Shown: in pieces, positions 1 to 5,452 of the stretch
Numbering within the stretch: the first letter of the stretch is position 1
Layout of the letters: the number at the start of each line of letters is the position of its first letter
Assembly: GCA_051000395.1 (NCBI GenBank)
Contig: JBPCOI010000092.1
Location: 1-19,579 of the forward strand
Direction of reading: 5' to 3'
Source: JBPCOI01 sp051000395
Lineage (GTDB): Bacteria > Actinomycetota > Actinomycetes > Mycobacteriales > Jatrophihabitantaceae
DNA: 19,579 nucleotides
Program-made: the position numbers and the translations under genes
The notes under the pieces: model-generated
What the model saw: only the letters and a program-made list of their open reading frames with translations
What the model was told of the DNA's origin: nothing
Databases searched by the model: none

Positions 1-125
1 CACGGAGAAGGTGCCTTCCTGTGTGGTGATCATGGACTCTCGACAAGCCCATTTTCCCTTACAGGACAGGCACTCTCCTTCATCTACACGCCGACAACAC
101 CAAACGATCTTGCAAGATCTGGGCT
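1..125. other. Unassigned window-edge sequence of lower G+C
   Basis: The first 120 bases are about 52% G+C by my count, against about 68% in the next 60. They encode no recognisable peptide. In the frame of the response-regulator tail that follows there is a TGA at 27-29, and residues after it do not resemble the winged-helix recognition region expected there. A perfect 14-bp palindrome (GATCTTG/CAAGATC) sits at 106-119, close to the point where recognisable sequence begins. Either the gene is broken here or the sequence is a chimeric contig end. The sequence alone does not decide. Confidence 0.5.
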
Positions 126-173
126 AAGCACCTGCTGACGGTGCGCGGTCTCGGCTACAAGTTCGACGCCTGA
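126..173 (+). pseudogene. 3' tail of an OmpR/PhoB-type response regulator (RegX3-like), 5' part absent
   Basis: The frame ending at the TGA 171-173 reads KHLLTVRGLGYKFDA, the typical C-terminal beta-hairpin of the winged-helix DNA-binding domain of OmpR/PhoB response regulators. Upstream of about 126 the expected recognition helix is not found. In mycobacteria the phosphate-responsive regulator gene regX3 lies just before the Rv0495c/ppx1 pair, which fits the next two genes here, so RegX3 is the best identity. What is seen is only 15 residues. Whether the gene is truly broken or merely cut by the window or contig edge is unclear. Confidence 0.5.
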
Positions 174-1006
174 GCGCGGGTGCCCGACGCGGCGGCGGTT
201 GCCGGGTGGACGGCGACCAGGCCCAGCGCGAGCCGCTGCTCGCAGACGCGCGCCAGTTCCGCATACGCCGCCTTGCCGATCAGCGCGACGAGCTCCGGCC
301 CGTAGGACAGGTAGAGCGCCTCGCCGCCGACATGCGCCTGCGGCGATGACGTGCACCACCAGTTCAGGTCGTGACCGCCTTCGCCCCAGCCGCGGCGGTC
401 GAACTCCGAGACCGTCGACACCAGGATCCGCGTGCCGTCCGCCCGGGTCACCCAGTCCTGCTCGCGGCGCACGGGCAGCTGCCAGCACACCTCGGGCTTG
501 GTCTGCAGCGGATGGCGCCCGGTGCGCAACGCCATCGCGTGCAGCGCGCACCCCTCGCCGCCGGGGAAGCCGGGACGGTTCAGGAAGATGCAGGCCCCGT
601 CGACGGTGCGCGTACGCCGGCGATTCTCGTCGTCGCCGATGTTGTCCTTCTCGATGACGTCCAGCTTCTTCTTGCCGGCCCGCACGGCGGCCTCGCGCAG
701 TTGCCACTCGTCGGCGTCCAGCGTTTCGGCGTAGCCGCGCACCCGGCGCTCGTCGTCCTTGTCGGAGAAGAACGCGCCGTGCGAGCAGCAGCCGTCGTCC
801 GGTCGGCCCGGCTCGATGCCGTGGCAGCCGCGGCCGAAGATGCAGGTCCAGCGCGAGCACAGCCAGGTGAGGTCGGCTCGGATCTGATGCGCCGCGTCTG
901 CGGGATCGGCGAACTCGATCCACTCGCGCGCGAAGTCGAGCGGTGTCTCGGCAGCGGGACCGCCCCCCCGCGTGCTCGGCGGCGAGGGCGTGCGGGCAGC
1001 GGACAC
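155..1006 (-). CDS. Conserved Cys-rich actinobacterial protein (Rv0495c-like), 283 aa
   Basis: I recognise this as the conserved actinobacterial protein that sits between regX3 and ppx1 in mycobacteria (Rv0495c); its biochemistry is unknown to me. It has nine cysteines. Five are packed in an N-terminal stretch (C50, C55, C61, C73, C74, with H62 and H76) and four lie further on (C139, C153, C174, C218), a pattern that suggests metal or iron-sulfur binding, though that is inference. The GTG start at 1006 is chosen because a TAAGCT -10 box ends 6 nt upstream on this strand, giving a leaderless start. The 3' end runs 19 bp past the stop of the convergent response-regulator tail. No membrane segment or signal peptide is evident. 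Confidence 0.8.
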   Translation of the reverse strand: MSAARTPSPPSTRGGGPAAETPLDFAREWIEFADPADAAHQIRADLTWLCSRWTCIFGRGCHGIEPGRPDDGCCSHGAFFSDKDDERRVRGYAETLDADEWQLREAAVRAGKKKLDVIEKDNIGDDENRRRTRTVDGACIFLNRPGFPGGEGCALHAMALRTGRHPLQTKPEVCWQLPVRREQDWVTRADGTRILVSTVSEFDRRGWGEGGHDLNWWCTSSPQAHVGGEALYLSYGPELVALIGKAAYAELARVCEQRLALGLVAVHPATAAASGTRAQASNL

Positions 1007-1012
1007 CCGCCG

Positions 1013-1018
1013 AGCTTA
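1013..1018 (-). promoter_or_regulatory. -10 box (TAAGCT) for leaderless start of the Cys-rich gene
   Basis: Read on the minus strand, TAAGCT is followed by 6 nt and then the GTG at 1006-1004, with no Shine-Dalgarno sequence. This is the TAnnnT spacing expected when transcription starts on the first base of the start codon. It lies back to back with the ppx box at 1031-1036, so the two promoters share the 12 bp between them. No clear -35 hexamer is seen. Confidence 0.55.
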
Positions 1019-1030
1019 CGAGAGCCTGGA

Positions 1031-1036
1031 TAGGCT
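1031..1036 (+). promoter_or_regulatory. -10 box (TAGGCT) for leaderless start of ppx
   Basis: TAGGCT is followed by 7 nt and the ATG at 1044. No purine-rich ribosome binding site is present between them. The box supports the internal ATG at 1044 over the in-frame upstream start at 972, which would run deep into the divergent gene. Confidence 0.6.
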
Positions 1037-1043
1037 CGCCCGC

Positions 1044-1976
1044 ATGCGGTTGGGGGTGCTGGATGTCGGCTCGAACACCGTGCACCTGCTCGTCGTTGAC
1101 GCGCACCGCGGCGCGCAACCGACCCCGCAGCTGTCACACAAGGTGCAGCTGCGCCTGGCCGAACACGTCGACGAGCACGGCAACCTGGCCGAGCGCGGCG
1201 CGGACGCGCTGGTCGCCGCCGTGCTCGACGCGCGCCGCCAGGCCAAGGCGTTCTCCTGTGACGAGCTGATCGCTTTCGCCACGTCCGCCGTGCGTGACGC
1301 GCGCAACTCGGCGGCGGTGCTCGAGCGCGTCGCCGGGGAGGCCGGGGTCGAGCTGGCGGTGCTCGCCGGCGAGGACGAGGCGCGGTTGACGTTTCTGGCC
1401 GTGCGCCGCTGGCTGGGCTGGAGCGCCGGCAACCTGATCTGCCTCGACATCGGCGGTGGCTCCCTCGAGCTCGGCGCCGGCCCGGACGAGGACCCAGCGG
1501 TGGCGGTCTCGCTGCCGCTCGGGGCCGCCCGGCTCACTCGCGATCGCCTGCCGGGCGACCCGGCGAGCAAGGCCGATGTCGCCGCGCTGCGCGAGCACGT
1601 CGACGAGCAGCTCGCCGGACCGGTCGCACAGCTGCTCGCCGCCGGGGTTCCCGACCGCGTCGTCGCCACCAGCAAGAGCTTCCGGACCCTGGCCCGTCTC
1701 GCCGGCGCCGCACCCAGCTCGGCCGGGCCGCGGGTGCGCCGCACGCTGAGCCGAGTCGGACTGGCCCAGGTCACCGCGTTCGTCTCCCGGATGAGCGCGG
1801 GCGATCTCGCGGAGCTGGACGGGGTGAGCGAGGGACGCGCCCACCAGACGCTGGCCGGGGCGGTGGTCGCCGCCGCCGCGATGGACGGCCTCGGCGTCGC
1901 CGAACTCGAGCTGTGCCCGTGGGCGCTGCGCGAGGGTGTGATCTTGCGCCGGCTGGACTGGCTCGCCGGTAGCTGA
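1044..1976 (+). CDS. ppx: Ppx/GppA exopolyphosphatase family protein
   Basis: 310-residue member of the ASKHA-fold Ppx/GppA family, which releases phosphate from polyphosphate and/or hydrolyses pppGpp; probably cytoplasmic. The N terminus MRLGVLDVGSNTVHLLVVDA is the phosphate-1 motif and is nearly identical to what I recall of M. tuberculosis Ppx1 (Rv0496). FATSAVRDA (about 78-86) and the phosphate-2 loop LDIGGGSLELG (134-144; D135, S140, E142) follow. The length is that of the short actinobacterial Ppx1 type, without the C-terminal HD-like domain of E. coli Ppx. The ATG at 1044 is chosen because homologues begin there and a TAGGCT box sits 7 nt upstream. It is divergent from the Cys-rich gene. 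Next to a RegX3 remnant, a role in phosphate or stringent physiology is a fair inference. Confidence 0.9.
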   Translation: MRLGVLDVGSNTVHLLVVDAHRGAQPTPQLSHKVQLRLAEHVDEHGNLAERGADALVAAVLDARRQAKAFSCDELIAFATSAVRDARNSAAVLERVAGEAGVELAVLAGEDEARLTFLAVRRWLGWSAGNLICLDIGGGSLELGAGPDEDPAVAVSLPLGAARLTRDRLPGDPASKADVAALREHVDEQLAGPVAQLLAAGVPDRVVATSKSFRTLARLAGAAPSSAGPRVRRTLSRVGLAQVTAFVSRMSAGDLAELDGVSEGRAHQTLAGAVVAAAAMDGLGVAELELCPWALREGVILRRLDWLAGS

Positions 1977-1991
1977 GGCACGCGCACCGGC

Positions 1992-1997
1992 TACCCT
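1992..1997 (+). promoter_or_regulatory. -10 box (TACCCT) for leaderless start of the TIM-barrel gene
   Basis: TACCCT followed by 7 nt (cccggcc) and the ATG at 2005. There is no Shine-Dalgarno sequence. The box lies only 15 nt after the ppx stop, so the downstream gene can be transcribed separately from ppx. Confidence 0.55.
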
Positions 1998-2004
1998 CCC
2001 GGCC

Positions 2005-2841
2005 ATGAGTCCCGCTAGGCCGCGCGCCCTGCGCGCCTCGCGCGCGAAGGTGGGGCTCTCGACGGCATCGGTCTATCCGGAGGGCACGGCGGCCGCGTTC
2101 GAGCTCGCCGCGAAGCTCGGCTACGACGGCGTCGAGGTGATGGTCTGGACGGACCCGACCAGCCAGGATCCGTACGCGCTGCTGCGCCTGAGCGAGCACT
2201 ACCAGGTGCCGATCCTCGCCATCCACGCTCCGTGCCTGATCATCACCCAGCGGGTCTGGACCACCGACCCGTGGACGAAGCTGCAGAAGGCGCAGTTTGC
2301 CGCTGAGCTGCTCGGCGCGCAGACCGTCGTCGTGCACCCGCCCTTCCGGTGGCAGCGCGACTACGCCCGCGGCTTCCAGGACGGCATCAACCGGCTGGCC
2401 GAGCAAACCGAGGTCCGCTTCGCCGTCGAGAACATGTTCCCGTTGCGGCTGCGCGGGCGCGAGGTCTCGGCCTACCAGCCCAGCTGGGACGTCGCCTCGG
2501 ACGAGGAGCCCTACCGCGACTACACCCTGGACCTGTCGCACTCGGCGGTCTCGCAATCCGACGCCATGGTGATGCTCACGGCGATGGGAGAGCGGTTGCG
2601 CCACCTGCACATCGCCGACGGCACGGGCCTGACGAAGGACGAGCACCTGATCCCCGGTCGTGGCAACCAGCCCTGCGTCGAGGTGCTAGAGACGGTCGCG
2701 GCGCAGGGATTCGGCGGACATGTGATCGTCGAGGTGAACACCCGCCGGGTGCTTGACCGCGCCGAGCGGGAGGCGGAGCTGGCCGAAGCGCTCGCGTTCT
2801 GCCGGCTGCACCTGGTGGCCGCTCCGGCGACGACGGACTAG
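2005..2841 (+). CDS. Sugar phosphate isomerase/epimerase-like TIM-barrel protein (Rv0498-like)
   Basis: 278-residue protein of the xylose-isomerase-like/AP-endonuclease-2 superfamily. These (beta/alpha)8 barrels use His, Glu and Asp ligands to bind divalent metal and act on sugars or DNA. Candidate ligands are visible at the expected strand ends: H74 (AIHAPC), H111 (VVVHPP), E142 (AVENMF), D176/H179 (LDLSHS), H202 (LHIAD), H214 and E243 (IVEVNT). The substrate is unknown. The position directly after ppx matches Rv0498 of M. tuberculosis. About 13 residues precede the first barrel strand (KVGLST), so an in-frame later start is possible, but the TACCCT box 7 nt before the ATG supports 2005. The family assignment is firm and the reaction is not. 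Confidence 0.85.
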   Translation: MSPARPRALRASRAKVGLSTASVYPEGTAAAFELAAKLGYDGVEVMVWTDPTSQDPYALLRLSEHYQVPILAIHAPCLIITQRVWTTDPWTKLQKAQFAAELLGAQTVVVHPPFRWQRDYARGFQDGINRLAEQTEVRFAVENMFPLRLRGREVSAYQPSWDVASDEEPYRDYTLDLSHSAVSQSDAMVMLTAMGERLRHLHIADGTGLTKDEHLIPGRGNQPCVEVLETVAAQGFGGHVIVEVNTRRVLDRAEREAELAEALAFCRLHLVAAPATTD

Positions 2842-2843
2842 CC

Positions 2844-2870
2844 GCCGCCACCGAACGTTCGTCCGGCGGC
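2844..2870 (+). terminator. Candidate hairpin after the TIM-barrel gene
   Basis: A GCCGCC arm (2844-2849) pairs with GGCGGC (2865-2870). Between them lies the perfect 10-bp palindrome CGAACGTTCG (2852-2861), with a small asymmetric internal loop. It starts 3 nt after the stop codon. No T-run follows, which is common for actinobacterial terminators but leaves the role unproven. Confidence 0.4.
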
Positions 2871-2876
2871 GATCGC

Positions 2877-2924
2877 GATCTTCATGGTGCTGCCCGGCCA
2901 TGACCGCACGACACCATGAAGATC
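2877..2924. repeat. Perfect 13-bp inverted repeat upstream of the proline dehydrogenase gene
   Basis: GATCTTCATGGTG (2877-2889) and its exact reverse complement (2912-2924) are separated by 22 nt. The pair ends 50 bp before the -10 box of the proline dehydrogenase gene. As RNA it could form a second stem-loop after the hairpin at 2844-2870; as DNA it could be a two-site operator. An alternative pairing GGTGCT (2886-2891) with AGCACC (2927-2932) competes with it. Confidence 0.6.
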
Positions 2925-2974
2925 ACAGCACCGGGCGCGGACGCGGGTGATGTTCTCGACGACGCCGGGATGGA

Positions 2975-2980
2975 TAGCCT
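2975..2980 (+). promoter_or_regulatory. -10 box (TAGCCT) for leaderless start of the proline dehydrogenase gene
   Basis: TAGCCT followed by 7 nt (ggcgtcc) and the ATG at 2988. It supports 2988 over the in-frame ATGs at 2916 and 2970; the 2916 ATG lies inside the inverted repeat. Confidence 0.55.
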
Positions 2981-2987
2981 GGCGTCC

Positions 2988-3938
2988 ATGCTGCGCACGA
3001 CGATCCTGGCTGCCTCCCACAACCGCCGGCTCGAACACCTGATCACGAACGCACCGGTGTCGCGCGGGGTCGTCGAGCGCTTCGTTGGCGGCGCGGACAC
3101 CGCCGCGGCGGTCCACGCGACTGCGGCGCTCGTCGAGCACGGGCTGTGCGTCACGCTGGACCACCTCGGCGAGGACACCGCCGACCGCGCGCAGGCCGAC
3201 GCCGTCGTCGGCGCGTACCTCGAGCTGCTCGACGCGCTGCGGCGGGCCGGGCTCAGCGAGCGGCTCGGGCCGCTGAGCGCCCGAGCCGAGGTGAGCGTGA
3301 AGCTCACGGCAATCGGGCAGGCGTTGCCCGGCGACGGCGAGAAGATCGCGCTCGAGAACGCCCGCCGCATCTGCGCAGCAGCGCGCAGCTTCGGGGCCAC
3401 CGTCACGCTCGACATGGAGGACCACACCACCACCGACTCGACGCTGGCGATCCTGCACGAGCTGCGCGCCGACTACCCCGACACCGCGGCGGTGCTGCAG
3501 GCCTACCTGCGCCGCACCGAGACCGATTGCCGCGAGCTGGCCACGGCGGGCAGCCGGGTGCGGCTGTGCAAGGGCGCCTACCGCGAGCCCGCCTCGGTCG
3601 CCTATCAGGACCGGGCCGGCGTCGACCGGTCCTATGTCCGCTGCCTGAACGTCCTGTTCGCCGGCGCCGGTTACCCCATGCTCGCCACCCACGACCCGCG
3701 CCTGATCGCGATCGGCGCCGAGCGCGCGAGCCACCACGGCCGCGGCAAGGACGGCTTCGAGTTCCAGATGCTCTACGGCATCCGCCCCGACGAGCAGCGG
3801 CGCCTGGCCGCGAACGGCCACACCGTGCGGATCTACATGCCCTACGGTGCGCAGTGGTACGGCTACCTGATTCGCCGCCTGGCCGAGCGCCCCGCCAACC
3901 TCGCGTTCTTCGCCCGCGCCCTGCTCTCGAAAGGCTGA
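2988..3938 (+). CDS. Proline dehydrogenase (FAD-dependent, monofunctional)
   Basis: 316-residue PRODH barrel that oxidises L-proline to pyrroline-5-carboxylate with FAD and passes electrons to the quinone pool. Length fits the monofunctional bacterial enzymes rather than PutA. Motifs in order: VSVKL with K105, LDMEDH (141-146), LCKGAYRE (193-200), ATHD (233-236), FQMLYG (259-264), PYGAQW (285-290) and the substrate-carboxylate pair RRL (296-298). The start at 2988 is chosen from the TAGCCT box 7 nt upstream and from the MLRTTILAAS beginning. It is followed after 6 nt by proC, with a GAAAGG ribosome binding site inside its last codons, so the two are co-transcribed. That pairs the catabolic and biosynthetic steps for the same metabolite. 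Confidence 0.92.
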   Translation: MLRTTILAASHNRRLEHLITNAPVSRGVVERFVGGADTAAAVHATAALVEHGLCVTLDHLGEDTADRAQADAVVGAYLELLDALRRAGLSERLGPLSARAEVSVKLTAIGQALPGDGEKIALENARRICAAARSFGATVTLDMEDHTTTDSTLAILHELRADYPDTAAVLQAYLRRTETDCRELATAGSRVRLCKGAYREPASVAYQDRAGVDRSYVRCLNVLFAGAGYPMLATHDPRLIAIGAERASHHGRGKDGFEFQMLYGIRPDEQRRLAANGHTVRIYMPYGAQWYGYLIRRLAERPANLAFFARALLSKG

Positions 3939-3944
3939 CCCGGC

Positions 3945-4745
3945 ATGGACGTACTCGCGATCCTGGGCGGCGGCAAGATCGGCGAGGCGTTGCTGTCCGG
4001 CCTGCTGCGCGGGGAGCGGACGCCCGAGGATGTCGTGGTCGTGGAGAAGCACCCGGAGCGTGCCGCGTACCTGGCCGCGACGCACGGCGTGCGGACGGTG
4101 GACGTCGCGCACGTGGTGGCCGCCGCCACGATCGTTCTCGCCGTCAAGCCGCAGGACATCGACGCGCTGCTCGCCGAACTGCACGACGTCCTCACGGCCG
4201 AGCACCTGGTCGTCTCCGTCGCCGCAGGGGTCACCACGGCACATATCGAACGGGCGCTGCCGCCCGGAATCGCCGTGGTGCGGTGCATGCCCAACACGCC
4301 GGCCCTGGTGGATCAGGCCATGACCGCGGTCTCGGCGGGTGCCCACGCTTCGCAGGAACATCTCGCGACGGCGGAGTCCCTGCTCGCGGCCGTCGGCAAG
4401 GTGGTCCGCGTCCCGGAGTCTCAGCTGGACGCGGTGACTGCGCTGTCCGGATCCGGACCGGCGTACTTCTTCTCCCTCGTCGAGGCAATGATCGACGCCG
4501 GCATCCTGCTCGGGCTGCCGCGCGCGCTCGCGGCCGAGTTGATCGTGCAGACCGCGATCGGGTCGGCCGTGATGCTGCGCGACTCCGGCGAGCACCCGGT
4601 GCAGCTGCGCGAGGCGGTCACCAGTCCCGGCGGGACGACGATCGCGGCGATCCGCGAACTCGAGGTGCACGGCGTGCGCGCTGCGTTGCTAGCGGCCGTC
4701 GAGGCGGCCTGCCGGCGCAGCGAGCAACTCGGCGCGGCGGACTGA
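3945..4745 (+). CDS. proC: Pyrroline-5-carboxylate reductase
   Basis: 266-residue ProC, which reduces pyrroline-5-carboxylate to L-proline with NAD(P)H, the last step of proline synthesis. The N-terminal Rossmann loop is ILGGGKIG (6-13), followed by AVKPQD (66-71), MPNTP (115-119), and the C-terminal dimer/active-site helices LSGSGPAYFFSLVEAM (167-182) and TSPGGTTIAAI (226-236). Length is standard for the family. It sits 6 nt downstream of the proline dehydrogenase gene, with GAAAGG (3929-3934) as the likely ribosome binding site. The order proC, HTH protein, bS22, SDR matches the mycobacterial Rv0500-Rv0501 region as I recall it. Confidence 0.95.
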   Translation: MDVLAILGGGKIGEALLSGLLRGERTPEDVVVVEKHPERAAYLAATHGVRTVDVAHVVAAATIVLAVKPQDIDALLAELHDVLTAEHLVVSVAAGVTTAHIERALPPGIAVVRCMPNTPALVDQAMTAVSAGAHASQEHLATAESLLAAVGKVVRVPESQLDAVTALSGSGPAYFFSLVEAMIDAGILLGLPRALAAELIVQTAIGSAVMLRDSGEHPVQLREAVTSPGGTTIAAIRELEVHGVRAALLAAVEAACRRSEQLGAAD

Positions 4746-4748
4746 CCT

Positions 4749-4792
4749 CGGCCCGAATCCGGCTATAGGCCCGCAATCGCGACATCGGGCCG
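4749..4792 (+). terminator. Candidate stem-loop after proC
   Basis: CGGCCCGA (4749-4756) pairs perfectly with TCGGGCCG (4785-4792) across a 28-nt loop, starting 4 nt after the proC stop. CCTCGG (4746-4751) and CCGAGG (4805-4810) could form an alternative outer stem. No T-run follows. The rest of the gap to the next gene holds a possible -10 box at 4848-4853. Confidence 0.4.
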
Positions 4793-4847
4793 CCGAACGG
4801 ACCACCGAGGCGGGGTACAGCTATCGCATCTGCCCCACCGGCACCGC

Positions 4848-4853
4848 TAGTCT
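4848..4853 (+). promoter_or_regulatory. Possible -10 box (TAGTCT) for the HTH gene
   Basis: TAGTCT fits the TAnnnT pattern and lies 76 nt before the ATG at 4930. Unlike the leaderless genes in this window it would give a 5' leader of about 70 nt. No convincing -35 is visible, so this is weak. Confidence 0.3.
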
Positions 4854-4929
4854 CAGGACAGCACGTGCGTGTCCCGTTCGCCGGTGGGGAAGCCGACGCA
4901 CTGACACGTGCCGAAGGTGTCGGTGAGTC

Positions 4930-5181
4930 ATGAGCACGTCCAAGCGTGGATCCAGCGAACGCACAGCCGCCCCCGGGGTCCGCCCTGCCGACCCCGCGTT
5001 CGCCGAGGTGAAGTTCCTGACCGTCGCCGAGGTGGCCGGCGTGATGCGGGTGTCGAAGATGACGGTGTACCGGATGGTGCACGCCGGCGAGCTGCCCGCG
5101 ATGCGCGTCGGACGCTCGTTCCGGGTGCCCGAGAAGGCGGTCCACGACTACCTGCGCGCGGCGTTCATCGAGGCCGGCTGA
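4930..5181 (+). CDS. Excisionase-family helix-turn-helix DNA-binding protein
   Basis: 83-residue protein with one winged-HTH domain of the excisionase/MerR-like type: LTVAEVAGVMRVSKMTVYRM (30-49) is the helix-turn-helix, and AGELPAMRVGRSFRVPEKAVHDYL (52-75) the wing and C-terminal helix. The first 25 residues are polar and probably disordered. Despite the family name it is not a phage gene here. It occupies the place of the small conserved regulator Rv0500A between proC and bS22 in mycobacteria, and such proteins are close in fold to BldC of Streptomyces. Its targets are unknown. GGTGAG (4922-4927) just before the ATG is a modest ribosome binding site. Confidence 0.85.
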   Translation: MSTSKRGSSERTAAPGVRPADPAFAEVKFLTVAEVAGVMRVSKMTVYRMVHAGELPAMRVGRSFRVPEKAVHDYLRAAFIEAG

Positions 5182-5227
5182 GCACTACCGCCAGCGCTCC
5201 GCTGGCCGGTCGCCTCGGCGCCCCCGG

Positions 5228-5233
5228 TAGACT
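5228..5233 (+). promoter_or_regulatory. Possible -10 box (TAGACT) for the bS22 gene
   Basis: TAGACT lies 47 nt after the HTH gene stop and 87 nt before the bS22 start. It would give an 80-nt leader. That leader contains a GCCCGG/CCGGGC hairpin at 5290-5305, just upstream of the ribosome binding site. Confidence 0.4.
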
Positions 5234-5289
5234 CGGCCGCGAAAGTTCTGCAGCCCGGCGCTCACCGGCGGGCATCCACCGACGACTGC

Positions 5290-5305
5290 GCCCGGCACGC
5301 CGGGC
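5290..5305 (+). promoter_or_regulatory. Hairpin in the 5' leader of the bS22 gene
   Basis: A 6-bp all-G/C stem, GCCCGG (5290-5295) with CCGGGC (5300-5305), and a CACG tetraloop. It ends 6 nt before the GAGG ribosome binding site (5312-5315). A structured leader before a ribosomal protein gene suggests translational control, but that is inference. Confidence 0.4.
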
Positions 5306-5320
5306 ATCGATGAGGTTTTC

Positions 5321-5419
5321 ATGGGTTCTGTCATCAAGAAGCGGCGCAAGCGGATGGCGAAGAAGAAGCACCGCAAGCTGCTGAAGAAGACGCGCGTCCA
5401 GCGGCGCAACAAGAAGTAG
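5321..5419 (+). CDS. Small ribosomal subunit protein bS22 (AURKAIP1/COX24-type), 32 aa
   Basis: A 32-residue, extremely basic protein beginning MGSVIKKRRKRMAKKKHRK and ending in RVQRRNKK. It matches the actinobacterial family annotated as AURKAIP1/COX24 domain-containing protein, seen as bS22 in mycobacterial 30S structures. About half of its residues are Lys or Arg, as expected for a peptide buried in rRNA. It is too short for most ORF filters and is easily missed. A GAGG ribosome binding site (5312-5315) sits 5 nt before the ATG. The position between the HTH gene and the SDR gene is the same as in M. tuberculosis (Rv0500B). Identification rests on the very characteristic sequence. Confidence 0.93.
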   Translation: MGSVIKKRRKRMAKKKHRKLLKKTRVQRRNKK

Positions 5420-5420
5420 C

Positions 5421-5433
5421 CCGCGTATCGCGG
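5421..5433 (+). terminator. Small hairpin just after the bS22 stop
   Basis: CCGCG (5421-5425) and CGCGG (5429-5433) with a 3-nt loop, directly after the stop codon and 8 nt before the ribosome binding site of the SDR gene. It may be a partial attenuator or only local structure. Confidence 0.25.
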
Positions 5434-5452
5434 CAGAACCCGGGAGCCGTCC

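Noticed and set aside
2838..4670. 610-residue open frame on the minus strand
   Set aside because: It is antisense to the proline dehydrogenase gene and proC, and has the same composition artefact.
3146..4768. 540-residue plus-strand frame overlapping proline dehydrogenase and proC
   Set aside because: It is an Arg-rich shifted frame of two genes whose own products are clear.
4930..5181. Excisionase-like gene as a sign of a prophage or integrative element
   Set aside because: No integrase, attachment-site repeat or other phage gene is nearby, and the same small regulator is part of the conserved actinobacterial gene order.
2840..5440. Classic intrinsic terminators
   Set aside because: The stem-loops at 2844-2870, 4749-4792 and 5421-5433 lack T-runs. 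They are kept only as low-confidence terminator candidates.
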